A stretch of 64,000 bases of DNA from Rhynchonema sp. JSB1_4. Taxonomy: Eukaryota > Nematoda > Chromadorea > Monhysterida > Xyalidae. Position numbers and translations under genes: made by a program. Positions within the stretch are counted from its first letter, which is position 1; the number at the start of each line of letters is the position of its first letter. The DNA lies in NCBI GenBank assembly GCA_030248065.1, contig JASAMV010004258.1, positions 111,469-175,468 on the forward strand, given 5' to 3'. This document shows positions 49,718-61,692 of this stretch, piece by piece. The notes beneath the pieces are model-generated. The model worked only from the letters and a program-made list of their open reading frames with translations. It was not told the DNA's origin and searched no databases.

Positions 49718-50703
49718 CGGTAGCAATACCCGGTTGACAAGGTGTTCTGATAGTTCTGTTGAACGTCGAACGGTACGCTTATGTAGGTACAGGCCTATAG
49801 GCCGCTAGTGTCGCTGTGCAGATTGATTGTATCAACAATAATTCATTCAGTATTATTCATATTTTTCATGCTTTGCAGAGATGGCAGTCTCTTTGCTTCT
49901 TGGCGCTAACCAATAAATCCCGACGTGCCCCAGGGTGTCGATGACCCCAGGTACGAAATATGTTTGCTTCAGGTCAGGCCTAGGCTCAGGCCTACAGTCA
50001 ACCTTGGACATCGACACTCCGCTGAAAGACATCGACACCTTGGGGGACATCGAGTCCAAATCGGTTCTAATCGAGTATTTTCGATGGTACTTCAGTTTTT
50101 TCAACGTTTCACAGTGGTTGTAATTATGCAATCCAGAAATGACCTGCCTTGTGTTTTTATTTATTTTGCCCGTGCATTTCACATAGACAAGCATTGTGGT
50201 GTAACGTTGCCGACCGAAAAACATTTTGAACTGTATTTTCTAGTCTGTCAGAGGAATAGAAAACCGAATGGATATGAATATGAATGAATATACATACAAA
50301 CATAAAAACTACTTTCTGTCCATGCGTGTGCACGAGTTAGGTTTACTTCATTCAAAGCAAGTCATCGGCAGCAAACAGCAAATAAAGAACGGAAACTTAA
50401 CTTGTGCAGATCACAAAATCTGATAAGCAGCCACGAATCGTTTGACTGCAGAAAACCATACTACGATCACGATATTTTACCTGAACATAAATTAACCAAA
50501 ACAAATCAACTTTGTTAATATTTATTAACTTGCTTAATTTTATTTTTTTCATGGCCCCGCCAGCAAAATATTTGTTTGGCTGCATTCGGCACAACTTGCA
50601 TGGAATGTGGAGGTCGTCTTTGTACGGTATAATATTTGAGAAAAGTTCCAAAATTTGCCCAAACTTTATCAATCTTTCACAATAGTCTTGTTGATGACAA
50701 CAA
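49718..50703. other. Spacer between convergent genes
   Basis: 3' flanks of the deacetylase (+) and the small helical-protein gene (-). No assigned content; several aataaa-like strings (near 49840 and 50380). Confidence 0.4.
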
Positions 50704-51662
50704 TCACATTTCTTTGTTCGTGTGTTTCTGTCCGATGGTTTTGTGTTTGAGCGCGTCGAGTCGAGCTCGTTTTCGAATGCAGTCGGATGCGAGTTGGTCC
50801 AATTGAACGCTCGTCTCCTCCATTTTGCGACCGATCTGTCAAATGGGTGCAATTGGTACACACAAGGCGGTGGGGGTTGACCATCTGATCCACCACGTAA
50901 ATTCCTAAATCCACTATACTCCTTAACGCACCAGAATCCCTTGACCAACAAGATTTTCTTCTTTGACCAGCTAGGTAAACTCCCTTGTCATACAGTGACT
51001 TTCTTGACTCGATAGGCCTTTTGACCCACTCTGTGACTCCCCTTCATACACTAGACCAGCTCGACTCACTAAGTGACTCCCTCGACGCACAAATTGACTT
51101 TCCTTCAATGATCGGATCCTCTTGAGCCACAAACTGACTCCATTGACCCACATTGACCCACTAGGTGACCCCCTCGACCCACCTCATTCAGCACGAGCTC
51201 GGCCTGTTGGTTTCTGATCAATCGTTTGGCCGCCAGCTGTCGTTCGTGTTCACGAATCAGTGATTCGACGTGTTGATTGGCTGTGCTTGGGTCACGTGAT
51301 GTCTGGCCAATCACCTGCTTCACTTGATCCGGTTTGAAGCCTGCAATTCTATTCGCATCACTGCCCATCCAGTCACATCTGATGTTTCACCTACCCAGTT
51401 GCAACATGGCCGTTTCGGCCTCTGACGGATGTCGAATCACAAATTCGCTGATCGCACTCAACGCGCCTTGTTTGATCTGCAACATTATCAGTTGCAACAA
51501 ACGGCGATATTTCCATCTTATCCCCACCTTTGTGCACAGCGCGAGTTGTCTGGCCTGAACTTTGAGCGCTTGTTTTTCCAGCTGCAATTCGCGTTCGACT
51601 TGTTGTTGCCGTCGTCGGGTCAACATCGATTTCGTCTCGGTCACGTGATCAGGTGACAACAT
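50704..51662 (-). CDS. Small helical/coiled-coil protein
   Basis: Exons: 51662-51528, 51476-51395, 51340-51183, 50835-50704. Phases close at 168 residues. Strongly helical and charged: TRRRQQQVERELQLEKQALK, EFVIRHPSEAETAMLQLGFK, STANQHVESLIREHERQLAAK, LDQLASDCIRKRARLDALKH. No signal peptide or membrane span, so intracellular. The middle part (MLQLGFKPDQVKQVIG) has the look of a small three-helix, UBA-like fold, but this is only an impression. Family not recognised. Intron 3 holds a degenerate minisatellite (see 50950-51180). Confidence 0.6.
50950..51180. repeat. Degenerate minisatellite in an intron
   Basis: A run of related units of about 20-40 bp around 'ctcgacycactargtgactccc' (tgacttt/tgactcc, gacccact, cgacgcac). 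The units are imperfect and vary in spacing. Confidence 0.6.
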
Positions 51663-52516
51663 GATGATGGTTGGATGGATTGGGATGCGGTGATTGGTTG
51701 GATGATGGTGATGAATCAGTGAGAATAGGAATGTGAATGAAAGAAATAGCGAATGAATGATGTGTGCTTTTATTTTGTCCGTTGTTATTATCCCGAAATT
51801 ATTCAAGCAGCTCCCCAAGTATTACTGACGCCGTGTTTTATTACCATCATGGTACCTGCACCGCCATGTCTACCTCACCGCCGGAACTGGGCATGAGAAC
51901 TCTCCAGGTCGTGGTAAATAAAAACGATCGAGAAGCTATCCGAAAATGCACACTCGCTTTCTGTCACGCAATCATACCCTCAAATGAATGGCTGTTTCTT
52001 TGATACTGTGTTACTTTTGAGTCAGAATACACCCAGAAACGAACCGAGCCCACCCTTTCACTTCCAAACGTTACATAACCATAGTGCTGTGAGGTAAGTG
52101 TAATGTCATCACATCATAATCAACTTCTGCTAGCAGCACCCAAGCTGTACAGTTTTGCATGTAAACTGTTGTACAGTGCATGTGCATGACAAAGAAGTCA
52201 GCACGCACGATGAAAATTTCGGTTTGCAAAGTCCAGTTTTGAATTTGTTAACAGCCATCCTGCTCTGCGCTGAAGTTTACACAAAACTACTAATAAATAA
52301 AAACGCAGAGGAGCGCCTCTGTTTTCTAGCCTTACAGAAACAGTGCAAATTGTGGGGCTCCCAATTTGTCAATGTGTAAAATTTGCTTGTGCGTCATATA
52401 ACGTTTTGGTCCAAAAGCTTTATTACTATTATTTGGTATATTACCTTTCCATTTTCGCTGCTGAGGATCTAATCAAGTGGAGTAAACTTTTATAATTTCA
52501 GCAAACACCAAGTGAC
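51663..52516. other. Spacer between divergent genes
   Basis: Must hold the promoters of the 50704-51662 gene (-) and the Ser/Thr-rich gene (+). An acceptor (tttcag) at 52495-52500 suggests a 5'UTR intron of the latter. No core promoter motif was identified. Confidence 0.4.
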
Positions 52517-55397
52517 ATGGGCACCTGCCTCACATTTTCGAGTGCATTTTGCACCCTTGTGGTTGCCGCTGTCACCCAAGAACCATTCGTGCCTGACTGG
52601 AAAGGGGAACTACCGTTTGGACTCGGGAGGGGTGAGAATCCAAGTGGGTACACTTCGGCTGAATTGGATCTGATGAGGAATCCGAATAAAGTCCAAGACT
52701 CCGAGACATCGACAGGCGAGCACTCAAAAACAGATTTAAAATCGATCTCTCCTCAACTGAATCAAAATAAAAGTGATCAAACGTCAAAACAGGGCCTCGG
52801 CACGACTTTCAAACCGAATGCAGCAAAACATGAACGAAATTTGACCAACGGTCCTCCCGGTGTGACCCTGCAGGAATTCAGAACGCCCGATAGTCAAAAC
52901 TCAGCTAGCAGCTCAGAATCCGAACAATCTAAATTGCATGAGCCTCCTCAGTCTTTGAACTCGTCTCATAATAACACGTCATTCGACAGCCACGAGCCTC
53001 GATCCACTTCGCATCATGACGACAGCAGCAGTCACCCTGATCGATCAGGTTCTTCGAGTAAATCTGGCTCAGACGTGAACTCGCCACATTATCGATGGTC
53101 GACGTCTAACGAACGACGGGGTGGACAACAACCGAATCGATTGGATCTGTTGGGCAATCAATTCAAAGATCGATTTCGGAATCGGGATCACTCAAGTAGT
53201 GAACAGGATAATTCAATGAAGCAGCGATTGCGAGATAGAGAAAGAGAGCACGATGGTGTGACTTATGAGAGTCACCACAGCTCGTCGTCCAGCCATCAAG
53301 AAAATGAAAGGAGATTTACTGAAGATCGAAGTCACGGTCTGAAGTCGGGTGAAAGTCACACCGAATGGCAGTTGGGCCGTAAAGTTGGGAGGGGGCAACC
53401 GGAGAATTCGACGACTCCTGGTCCGGTTATTTTGACTAGCGATCTAAGCGCAGTTAGCCAAGCGGAGACCATGACCATTGGGAGCAGCAGAACTGATTCA
53501 ACAACAACACTATCATTATCAACAACATCTACCACAACACCTGCATCATCAACAACAACAACAACAACAACACCTGTTGAGTCAACAACAGCGATACTAC
53601 CAGCATCAAGTACCACAAGATCCAATTATTTGTTCCCCGATTACGCCGATTTGTTCAGTCCGCCAGCCAATCAGCCTTCGCTCGACGATCCAGATTGGCT
53701 GACCACAACACCAATGCCAGGTGAGAGAAATAATGCAGAATCTGATCTTTTTATTTTAGTTTCAATATGAATAGGCTTCTTCACAATGTTTCAGTTGAGC
53801 TACCGAGCTTTGAAGCCATGATATCTAAGCAAAATACGAACTCAACGGATAGTACCGAAGGGTCACCGAAGAAGAAGAACAAGAAGAAGCAAAAGAAAGA
53901 GAAAGGTTTGTATTATTCTTCCACCATTTCACAAGACGTATAGTGTTTCCTGTTTTTCTTGGTCCAAGGAAACAAACGGCCCCGTGTTATAACTGAACTT
54001 CTAGTTGTGGTCGAGATTACACTTTCGACTCAATCACGCAGCTGGCAAAAACGTGTCAACGTTTGCCTGTGGAATCTAACAACAACAATGTTTCACATGC
54101 TCGCTGTGAGCTTTTGTTGGCGTGCGCTGCCAGCATGTCAATGAAACATTTCACTATGTTTGCTGCTGAGTGTCGTGCCTGGATTAACAAGGACACGTTC
54201 TTAATCTCTTTCATTAGTTTTCTGGAATCTCGACCCCAAACTGGAGTTGAGTTATAACGTGGGGTCGTTTGTTTCCTTTGCCTTGCATAAAAAGGAAATA
54301 CTATACCTAATAAACCAAATTTCGGGCAATATTCCTATTTTCAGACAAGAAGAAGAATAACAAAAACAAGCATGGGAAAGCACACCAGTCGAAACACAAC
54401 AACAACAGCACATCAACTGAGCACCACAAGAAGAAAAAGAAGAAGAAACCTTTCAAATCTTTGCATGGGGCACATGGTCGAGCACAACCGAGGGATGCGT
54501 CGTTGTCGGGGGGAGAGTTTGCTGCCGTCATGGTCACATGTGCGATTGCTGGCATTATGGTTGGTGATATTGGTATTGGTCGCACAATGACCATATAAGA
54601 ATTCATCAAATCCATCCTGATTTTCACGCTCAGTCACTCTTAACCATTGTGCTATTTGTGATTCTCACAAAACATTTTCACCTGAAAATAATCCAGCAGA
54701 GCACCCACGTTGCTGCGGGTCTGAAACGTTCTCTTTACTACATACTTTGTGTGCCATCATGCAACGCAACGTCACTGCCCCGTCACCTTCCCTCTTTGCG
54801 ATTCAGGAAAAAAATTTGACCAATTCTTATAAAATCATTGTGCGACCAATAGTTTGTTGGATCGGGTGGTTTGTTCTACGGGAGTGAGATGAGCATCGTC
54901 TGACATGGCATGAATGGCTTTGCTAGACCCGGTACTGTGACTTTTGCCCGGTCCGGTTTTGGTGACCGATCTTTCGAGATTGTTGACGTCACACAGCTTC
55001 GCAAGAGTTGAATAAACTGTCCACCGAACAGCGAGCAGCGTTCACTTCACGCTGGTCGAATGGCGGCACTGGCAAATCTAGACATCGCTCCTTATCGTCA
55101 GTAAATCACACATGACCCCAAGAGCGTGTTTGCCACCTGCCTGCCTGTTCAGCAGTTAATGTTTCATGTCACTGTTGTGTCCCCATTTTGCAGCTGTCCA
55201 TATGTTGTATGCGTCGCGTTGACCGCAGTCTTCGATCGAGGCTATTCCGCAGCACAATGTCATCTGACGGCTTCAGACCAGTACCCACTCTGGATACAGA
55301 CTCAGATCTGGACTCTGACTTTTTCGAAGACGGCAGTAAACAGACGAGTGAAGAACGTGACTTATTGCCGGGCGCGCAGAAGATAAATGTCGATTAG
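52517..55397 (+). CDS. Ser/Thr-rich single-pass membrane protein
   Basis: Exons: 52517-53720, 53795-53905, 54345-54559, 54853-54883, 54997-55100, 55194-55397. Phases close at 622 residues. A signal-like start (MGTCLTFSSAFCTLVVAAVT) is followed by about 380 residues rich in Ser, Thr, His, Gln and Asn with several N-x-S/T sites and a near-pure Thr/Ser run (~residues 325-355), i.e. a mucin-like ectodomain. Two Lys-rich blocks (KKKNKKKQKK, HHKKKKKKKPF) precede one hydrophobic span split by an intron: FAAVMVTCAIAGIM + FVGSGGLFYG. The cytoplasmic tail has basic RRVDRSLRSRLFR and acidic DTDSDLDSDFFED. The intron inside the membrane span is almost wholly a 274-bp MITE. Exon 4 is only 31 nt; it is supported by phase and by completing the membrane span. 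Function unknown. Confidence 0.68.
54576..54849. mobile_element. 274-bp MITE with TTGGTCGCAC ends, copy 2, forming most of an intron
   Basis: Same ends, same length and high identity to 32104-32377; TA duplication at 54574-54575 and 54850-54851. The enclosing intron is 54560-54852 (293 bp), so only 17 nt remain once the element and one TA are removed. The downstream AG of the intron is the TA duplication plus the next G. Confidence 0.92.
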
Positions 55398-57010
55398 CAC
55401 AACTCTGTTGTTGTAGTGTGGTGCTAGCCGCTCACTATGAGCATTTCTAGACATTACTTTTCTTGGGAAGTATGGCGATGTAAGATAATGCCTTTCGCAA
55501 GTTTAACTGTTCAAAATTCCATTTTTTCTCTACTGTAGTATTGTAATTATTTTATGACTTTATGCGGGTTCAATTCATATTTCCTCACAATGGAAAGCAA
55601 ATAAAATAGACGCATATTCTTGTGTCATTTCAATTCCTGCTTGAGTTTAAACGGGTTGCTCCAAGCCAAACTAGCTGATTTGTTTTTGTCTCAATATGAA
55701 AAGCTAAGCAAAAGGGAGGGAAGTTACATAGCTCTCCTCTTTACACGCACTAGCGCTCTTATTACCACGACGCAAAACAAATCAAATTTTTGGCATATTG
55801 TCAGCAAACATCAGAGTCAAACTACGCAGCTCAGCCAGGGCTGGCGATGTGGCTCGCTCAGCTTAGAACCGAAGAATCTGGGAAATATGATCTGCCAAAG
55901 TGCTCACATTTATATATGTACTGCGTGGGCCGTTTCCGCTTAAAACTGGCATGTGTTGACTGCAAAGTTTTCGGTGCTGGTGTACAACGTAAACATAAAG
56001 CGCTACTGTCGAGCGTAGCAGCTCGTACCCAAACGTCAGTTTGATTTTCGAAGTCTTCAGAATTGAAATCCCCGTCACTTTTCTTTCATCATTTTTTTTA
56101 TTTCGTTCAGAAATTGTGTCGTTCCACAAGACACAAAGTCCAGAACACTATTCAAGAACACAATTTTCACGAATTTCCCGCAATTTTTCGTACATTCATG
56201 TTGACCTCCTTAAACCTTTGTGCGTTCGTTTTGTGATACGAACCACACGTGCTCTCTAAGTAGTATCTGATTCCGCAGTAGGAAATGTGCGCAAAACGCC
56301 GTTCAGGTTCACTTGCCTTCAGCACGATCAGCCTTGGGTCGCCTTGTTGTCTGAGGAATCGATTGCATAGCAATCAAATATCCATGTATATCACTCTCTG
56401 AAACTTGGGTACGCTCACATCATTGAAAAGTGTGACAAAGATGGTACCCAACCCAGCATCTCCATCCCAATGTCTCACGCGACGACCAATTCAGTATACA
56501 ATATCCAGAGCAAATCTTATGGTCAAATATTGTCTGGTTGTCTTGGTAAGTCTGCGCTGCACGCTGCGCGCGACACCACTAAACACCCAAAACGTGCGTG
56601 CCTATTTTGCTTGGCTATTGATCGGGTAATATTCGCTACGCACTTTTCTACCGTCAACAACCACTTTTACAACTCAGGTAAACTTGTGCACAGTTGCACT
56701 GGTATTGTGTTGTTGTGTGTACATTTCAGCTGTTATACGCACAAGTGCAGTAACTTGCAAATATGTTAACCGCCGTTATGTTTGTCTGGTAATGATTATT
56801 GTACATGGCTATTCAGAACTTTTTATATTTGAAGCCAGTCTTGTGATGTGAGTATTCTTGTGGTGATTTCATGTGCACAACGACGTTCTATTTCTGGTCC
56901 CACACGAACGATCCGCCCGTGATCCCCTGACTGTTTTTGTCCTGGTATTTTCAGAATAATTATTTTTCTAATTGTTCGATGAATTTGGTGCCCAATATAA
57001 CAAGGACGCG
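55398..57010. other. Intergenic region
   Basis: A poly(A) signal-like aataaa at about 55600 may end the preceding gene. No further gene supported. Confidence 0.4.
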
Positions 57011-57385
57011 ATGCTCGACGACGCCCAGTCATCGGAGTTGAAGCAGATTCGTGAAATACAAACGGACGTGGCGCAATTGTTGGAACGAGTAGAAATGATC
57101 AAAGGTGTTTCTCCTTTCTTTCTAAAAAATGAATTATTTGGCCTGGTTGACGAAAAGAAGTATAATGTCAGTTAAGTGCAACAGTCAAGCCTGCATAGTT
57201 TTCAACCACATGCTTCTTTTGCAGAAGCGAGCGAGCAGCAAGCCGCCTCGTTACAGGCCAAACTTCGACACTTGAAGAATGACAGAAATCGACTTCGTGA
57301 CGAGAATCAGGATTTGCACGCGTTGGTTGAAAAGCTAAGGATCGAAAATGAACAGCTCAAAGTGGAACTGGCGAAATCACAATGA
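57011..57385 (+). CDS. Small coiled-coil protein, 84 residues
   Basis: Exons 57011-57104 and 57225-57385; phases close. The whole chain is one amphipathic helix with heptads: ELKQIREIQTDVAQLLERVEMI, LQAKLRHLKNDRNRLRDEN, LHALVEKLRIENEQLKVEL. This gives a typical parallel coiled coil or leucine zipper without a basic region. Likely a small adaptor or subunit. The start chosen is the ATG that opens the helix; an upstream exon is possible. Family not determined. Confidence 0.6.
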
Positions 57386-57709
57386 AGCGACTAACTCCTT
57401 GACGTCCCATCGACAGTTAACCCTGATTGTCAAGGATCTTTAATCCGCTAGAATCACGGACTAGTGTGACCGCAAATAGACAGCCACATTACTTGTTTGT
57501 GCTCGGAATCTGGTTTTGCACTGATGCGAATCTTTGAGAATGTTCTTCCATGTTGTCTTTCGCTAGTCTTCTTAAAAAACATAATTTCACTTTGATGTAC
57601 AATTTTTTATTATTGTTATTGTCATATAGATTGTAAATGCTGTACAGGGCCATGGATGATCGCAGATCTCATGATACAGAGCGCGAAATAGGAATGATAA
57701 CATCATAAC

Positions 57710-60700
57710 TCAAATATGTTTCCTAACTGCAGTCGGTGTCGGGCTACAACAATGGGCGAACACCTCCTTTTGCACACAAGTGGATCCCTCGGTGCAGAAC
57801 CCATCTGAACAATGTCTACCCAACAGAGTCCGTATCACACCGTGCTCACGAAATCGCTCCAAGTGCAGACCGGGAGGACAGAATGGGTGTTTGTTGCGAT
57901 GGTAGAGATCTGGAAATTAGCACTTGCTTCCAGGAATGTGTCGTGACCGTGAAACATCAGCAGCATGGTGTACGCAGGTACAATCCATTTGACTTGCCCG
58001 ATCAACGACAGATTCAATTACAGAATCAATTAATCAACAAACAATCGGTTCTCATGTACATAATCATAATCTTACCGACATTGCCACCCTGACGACTGAT
58101 GTTTCACACGCGGTACCTACCTCATAATCCGGCCACCATCAAATACGATCTACAGCCTCACCTTCTCTGGCCTGTTGACAGCACATTGATTTGACACATG
58201 TGAATCCAACAGGACAACCACCAAGCGGGTTACATTTCACTACCGCGTCCTCTAGACGTAATGGACTGCGATCGGCTGCGCACACGCGCTGATCTGTGAA
58301 ACATCAGGTTGTGTGTATGACCGGTGTCTTACTTTTGTGCAGAGTTATTTTGAATCGTCACATCAGCACACAGAGGGCATCAGGGCATCGCAGATTGGAG
58401 TTAGGATAACATATTACAGTGGTCAACTCAAATTACTTCGTCAGCACTCACATCAGCCCCGAGTCAGCGGAAAAGATAATGCAAGGCATTTGGGGTGAGT
58501 GGACGACTCTACGACGTGAGTTGACGAAGTGACTCGAGCACTTGAGTTAGACAAGCCCCTAATCTTTGAGTTTAGACCAGGGTTTCTTACATCTGTTCTG
58601 CTTGTGCAGTGGGGTGATTGCTTTCGGATCTCATAATCCTCCGCCCTACCTTTTGTAGTCGCACATGTCTGTTCACATTGAGTGAATGTGTCGAATCGAT
58701 TCCCGGCCCCCACATCATTCGAACAGGATCGATCCCAAAACGCCAGACATTCAGCATGTTGATCATCGAAGTACCAGCGAAGTCGCGGTTGATGCGTGCC
58801 GACCAGACAGACCGATGTCGGCGCTAGGGTGTTTATGTATTTGGTCCCAACTGGAAAGCCACAGTAGCTCAGGTCATTGTCGGCACTTTGCTGCATTTCC
58901 TCACTTGACTTTTTGTTCAATCGACGTTGTGGATCACATCAAGGGTTACATCATGTCGTCAAATCAAGTCGTCAAATCTTGTCGTCAAGTCAAGCAATTA
59001 TACATGAGCCAAAAATGAACGCGATAAATAATGCATGTGATTGGACGACTTGATTTGACCACAGCACCATAAGCCTCACGTCAAGGTCAGGTTTTGCTCG
59101 CCGATACAAAAAAGGACCACACAACAGCGTTGATGTTGTTTATTCAAAATCTTTACATTGGTCGAATCTACATTTCTCAAAAATTACCAGTTAGTGCATC
59201 ACCATGTCAAAAATGACGTGGTCAGAACTCCATCAAACCCGATTCTGTTTGATTTCGAAAACAAGTCCAGAATTAATTAGAAATATTGGGAACTCGCTCA
59301 ACTCATTCAAGTAAGAACGTAATCGGGTCAGATTAATTGCACTTACCGAATCCCCGTTGACATTTGTGTGGTGTTGTGCTGCCGAACTGCATTCTCAATT
59401 TCACCACCGGCCCTTCGCTGTTTCCCAACACCGGGTTATGATTGACTGGTTGGATGGCGGGCACACGTTTCGGCACGATTGCGGAAGACATTGATGGAAA
59501 AACTGCAATGTTTGGAAGCACAGGGATAAGAGCGGGGGTGATGGGATTGGAACGGGAAACATAGCTGGGGTTCTTGGCTTGGGAATCATAGCAAACTGCA
59601 AAGCAAACATGTTGAGTTCTCAACACAGATACACGAGATGTATATTTTATAACACAAGACAATTCCTTGATAATAACAGCGTAACAATTTTATAATTTAA
59701 CCCTGATTTTGATCACAAGTGTTGCACGCCCGCTGACAGTGTCTGTGCACCCAGAGATTGGTGTTGCAATAGCCGTTAAACGCCCAGTCGCTGCAACCGA
59801 CGTGCTCGTTCTTGCACGGCTGAAAATAAAGGGCTTGCATCAACTTGACGCGGTCAATTGACCAAAGGTGTTCACCACACACACTGATGAGGCCTGCGGC
59901 ATCGCGTCCGCCTGGCCAAAACAGGCCGAAACGTGCGCTTCACAAAACACTGCATGTCATAAAGTTGATGTGCTAATTTTCAGTGTAAATGCTAATTTTC
60001 AGTTTTTCCCCACGTAAAGCACGGGCAGGTATTATTGTGCGGTCAAACAAAACGTTCCAAACTCCGGCAGGTGCAGCGCATCCACGTACGCGTGAAGTTG
60101 ATGCGGTCCAGATTGAAAAGATTTATGACAAAATTGCTAAATTTCTTTTGCTTTAGTTTGTTGGCCCGTTCACCCCTTACAACAATAGAACAGTTCACCT
60201 GGGCTCTTAGTACGGGCCTTGGTGTTGGTTTGAGTTCAGGTACGGTAATGAATCCACCAAAAGTCGATGGAAACGTCCTTCTGGTGAACGACGCCGGTGG
60301 CGCTGGTGTGATGACCGGGAATTGACTGAATCCTTGTTTGTGCGCTTGGAAGAACGGACGAGTGGTTGTGGTTGTGGTCGGGGGACGCGTACGAGGAATG
60401 AATCTGCGAATGTGATTTTGGGATAACTTTTTTGAAGTAATAAACATCGGAACTTTGAAGCTTAGGGCAACTTGGAGTGGAGTGATGTTTCACATCGCAA
60501 CTAGAGCTTCAATTCTCAGGTCTTTTGTTCGCATGACCCGACATGAGCATCACATAAATCTTGATTTGGGATCCTTCTAGACTTGTGGCTTGGTCAGATT
60601 TCTTGGTGAAGCGTATTCGGAAATTTCACTGAGCGTAAACGTTTTTGCCCAATGAATAACACCTTTGCGCTGGTAGACTGCTAAATTTCTAGAGTCCATG

Positions 60701-61692
60701 ACCAAACTACAAGCCCAAGGTCAACCCCAGAACGACAGGTTGATGTCCAATACCACCCTGACTATATAACCGACCTCGGTCTTGGAGTGGTCCTCCTTGT
60801 GGGTGAAACAGGTGGTCGCGTGGATGGGGTCCGATCTTCTGACGTCAGCTGTCGCGTCCACTGTTTCTGTTCGTGTGCGGTCATCGTTGTTGTGAACCAG
60901 GTTTGATTGCAACAGAACTGGTAGGTGGTTTCGGGCTTCAACAGCACACTCAGTCGGACCAGACCCTCCATGTTGGTCAGTGATTGCGCGTTGGGCCAGT
61001 CACCTGGCACTGCACCACTGCCCGGACGACACGGCTGCAAGCATGAGGGGAATAAAGGTCTGGTATCAAACTCGGTGATCCAGATCGCCTCTGACTTGGG
61101 TTCAGTGTAATGTTTTTCTATCAGTTTGCGTGCCGATTTACAGGATTCACAGGATTACCTCAGGATCTAAACTGCATTGCCGGTAAGTTCGACCAGTGCA
61201 AAATATACAATGCACACATCTGTGCATCACCAGGGACAGAAAGGACCGACCACCACGCGTGAGTTTGTATCACATTCGCCATACAGGCCAGAGTCGTTGG
61301 ACTTTTTGTTCCAACATGGAAAACTCAAAATTAGCACACTTTGAGGGTAACTATAGGCTTTACCTGTAGACTTGTAGTGTGAACCACATGAACCGTTCAA
61401 GATGAAACATCACCTCGTATCATTTCCATTTGAGTTTACTCAAAGTTTCAAGGCAAAATTTCCCAATGTGCCCAACCTCAGAGATCTTCAGCACGAGGCA
61501 GTTGCAGCAGACTTGACGTTTGAAATTGCGCTGCGGCGCCAGACAAAATCCGGGAAAGTCTGATGTTTCATAAAATAAGTCACTTGATCCGCCGTTGATG
61601 TAAGTGGTGTAATTGCAGGTGCTTGCGATCACTCTAACTGTTGAGCTGCTGGCTTCTAATGGTAACAAGGTCAGCAGAAATAGAAATATCAT
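57710..61692 (-). CDS. Secreted ShK/Kunitz/EB-lustrin multidomain protein
   Basis: Exons in order: 61692-61477, 61034-60775, 60403-60199, 59819-59702, 59595-59347, 58850-58650, 58293-58162, 57909-57710. Phases close at 526 residues. Signal peptide MIFLFLLTLLPLEASSS, then a Cys-rich segment (GFCLAPQRNFKRQVCCNC), CRPGSG..YQFCCNQTW, a Thr/Pro linker, and a ShK domain (CKNEHVGCSDWAFNGYC..HCQRACNTC). A Pro-rich linker follows, then a Kunitz-like domain (SVCLVGTHQPRLRWYFD, AECLAFWDRSC, GNRFDTFTQCEQTC; the first Cys is unusually far, in HKCQRGF), then two EB/lustrin-like modules (CNPLGGCPVGFTC..MCC and FCPPGLHLE..FCTEGSTC..HCC). This architecture is common in nematode extracellular-matrix or cuticle-associated proteins. 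Inhibitor activity is inferred from the fold only. Confidence 0.82.
57949..58107. repeat. Intronic element with GTGAAACATCAG / CTGATGTTTCAC inverted ends
   Basis: Within the intron 58161-57910 of the ShK/Kunitz gene the two 12-mers face each other as perfect inverted repeats about 135 bp apart. No target duplication is obvious. It is the clearest case in which the recurrent 10-mer brackets a unit. Confidence 0.65.

Noticed and set aside
61561..61570. 10-mer copy taken at first as an acceptor in the ShK/Kunitz gene
   Set aside because: The only possible donor upstream would give a 24-nt intron. The frame reads through as DLFYETSDFPGFC, so it is coding here.
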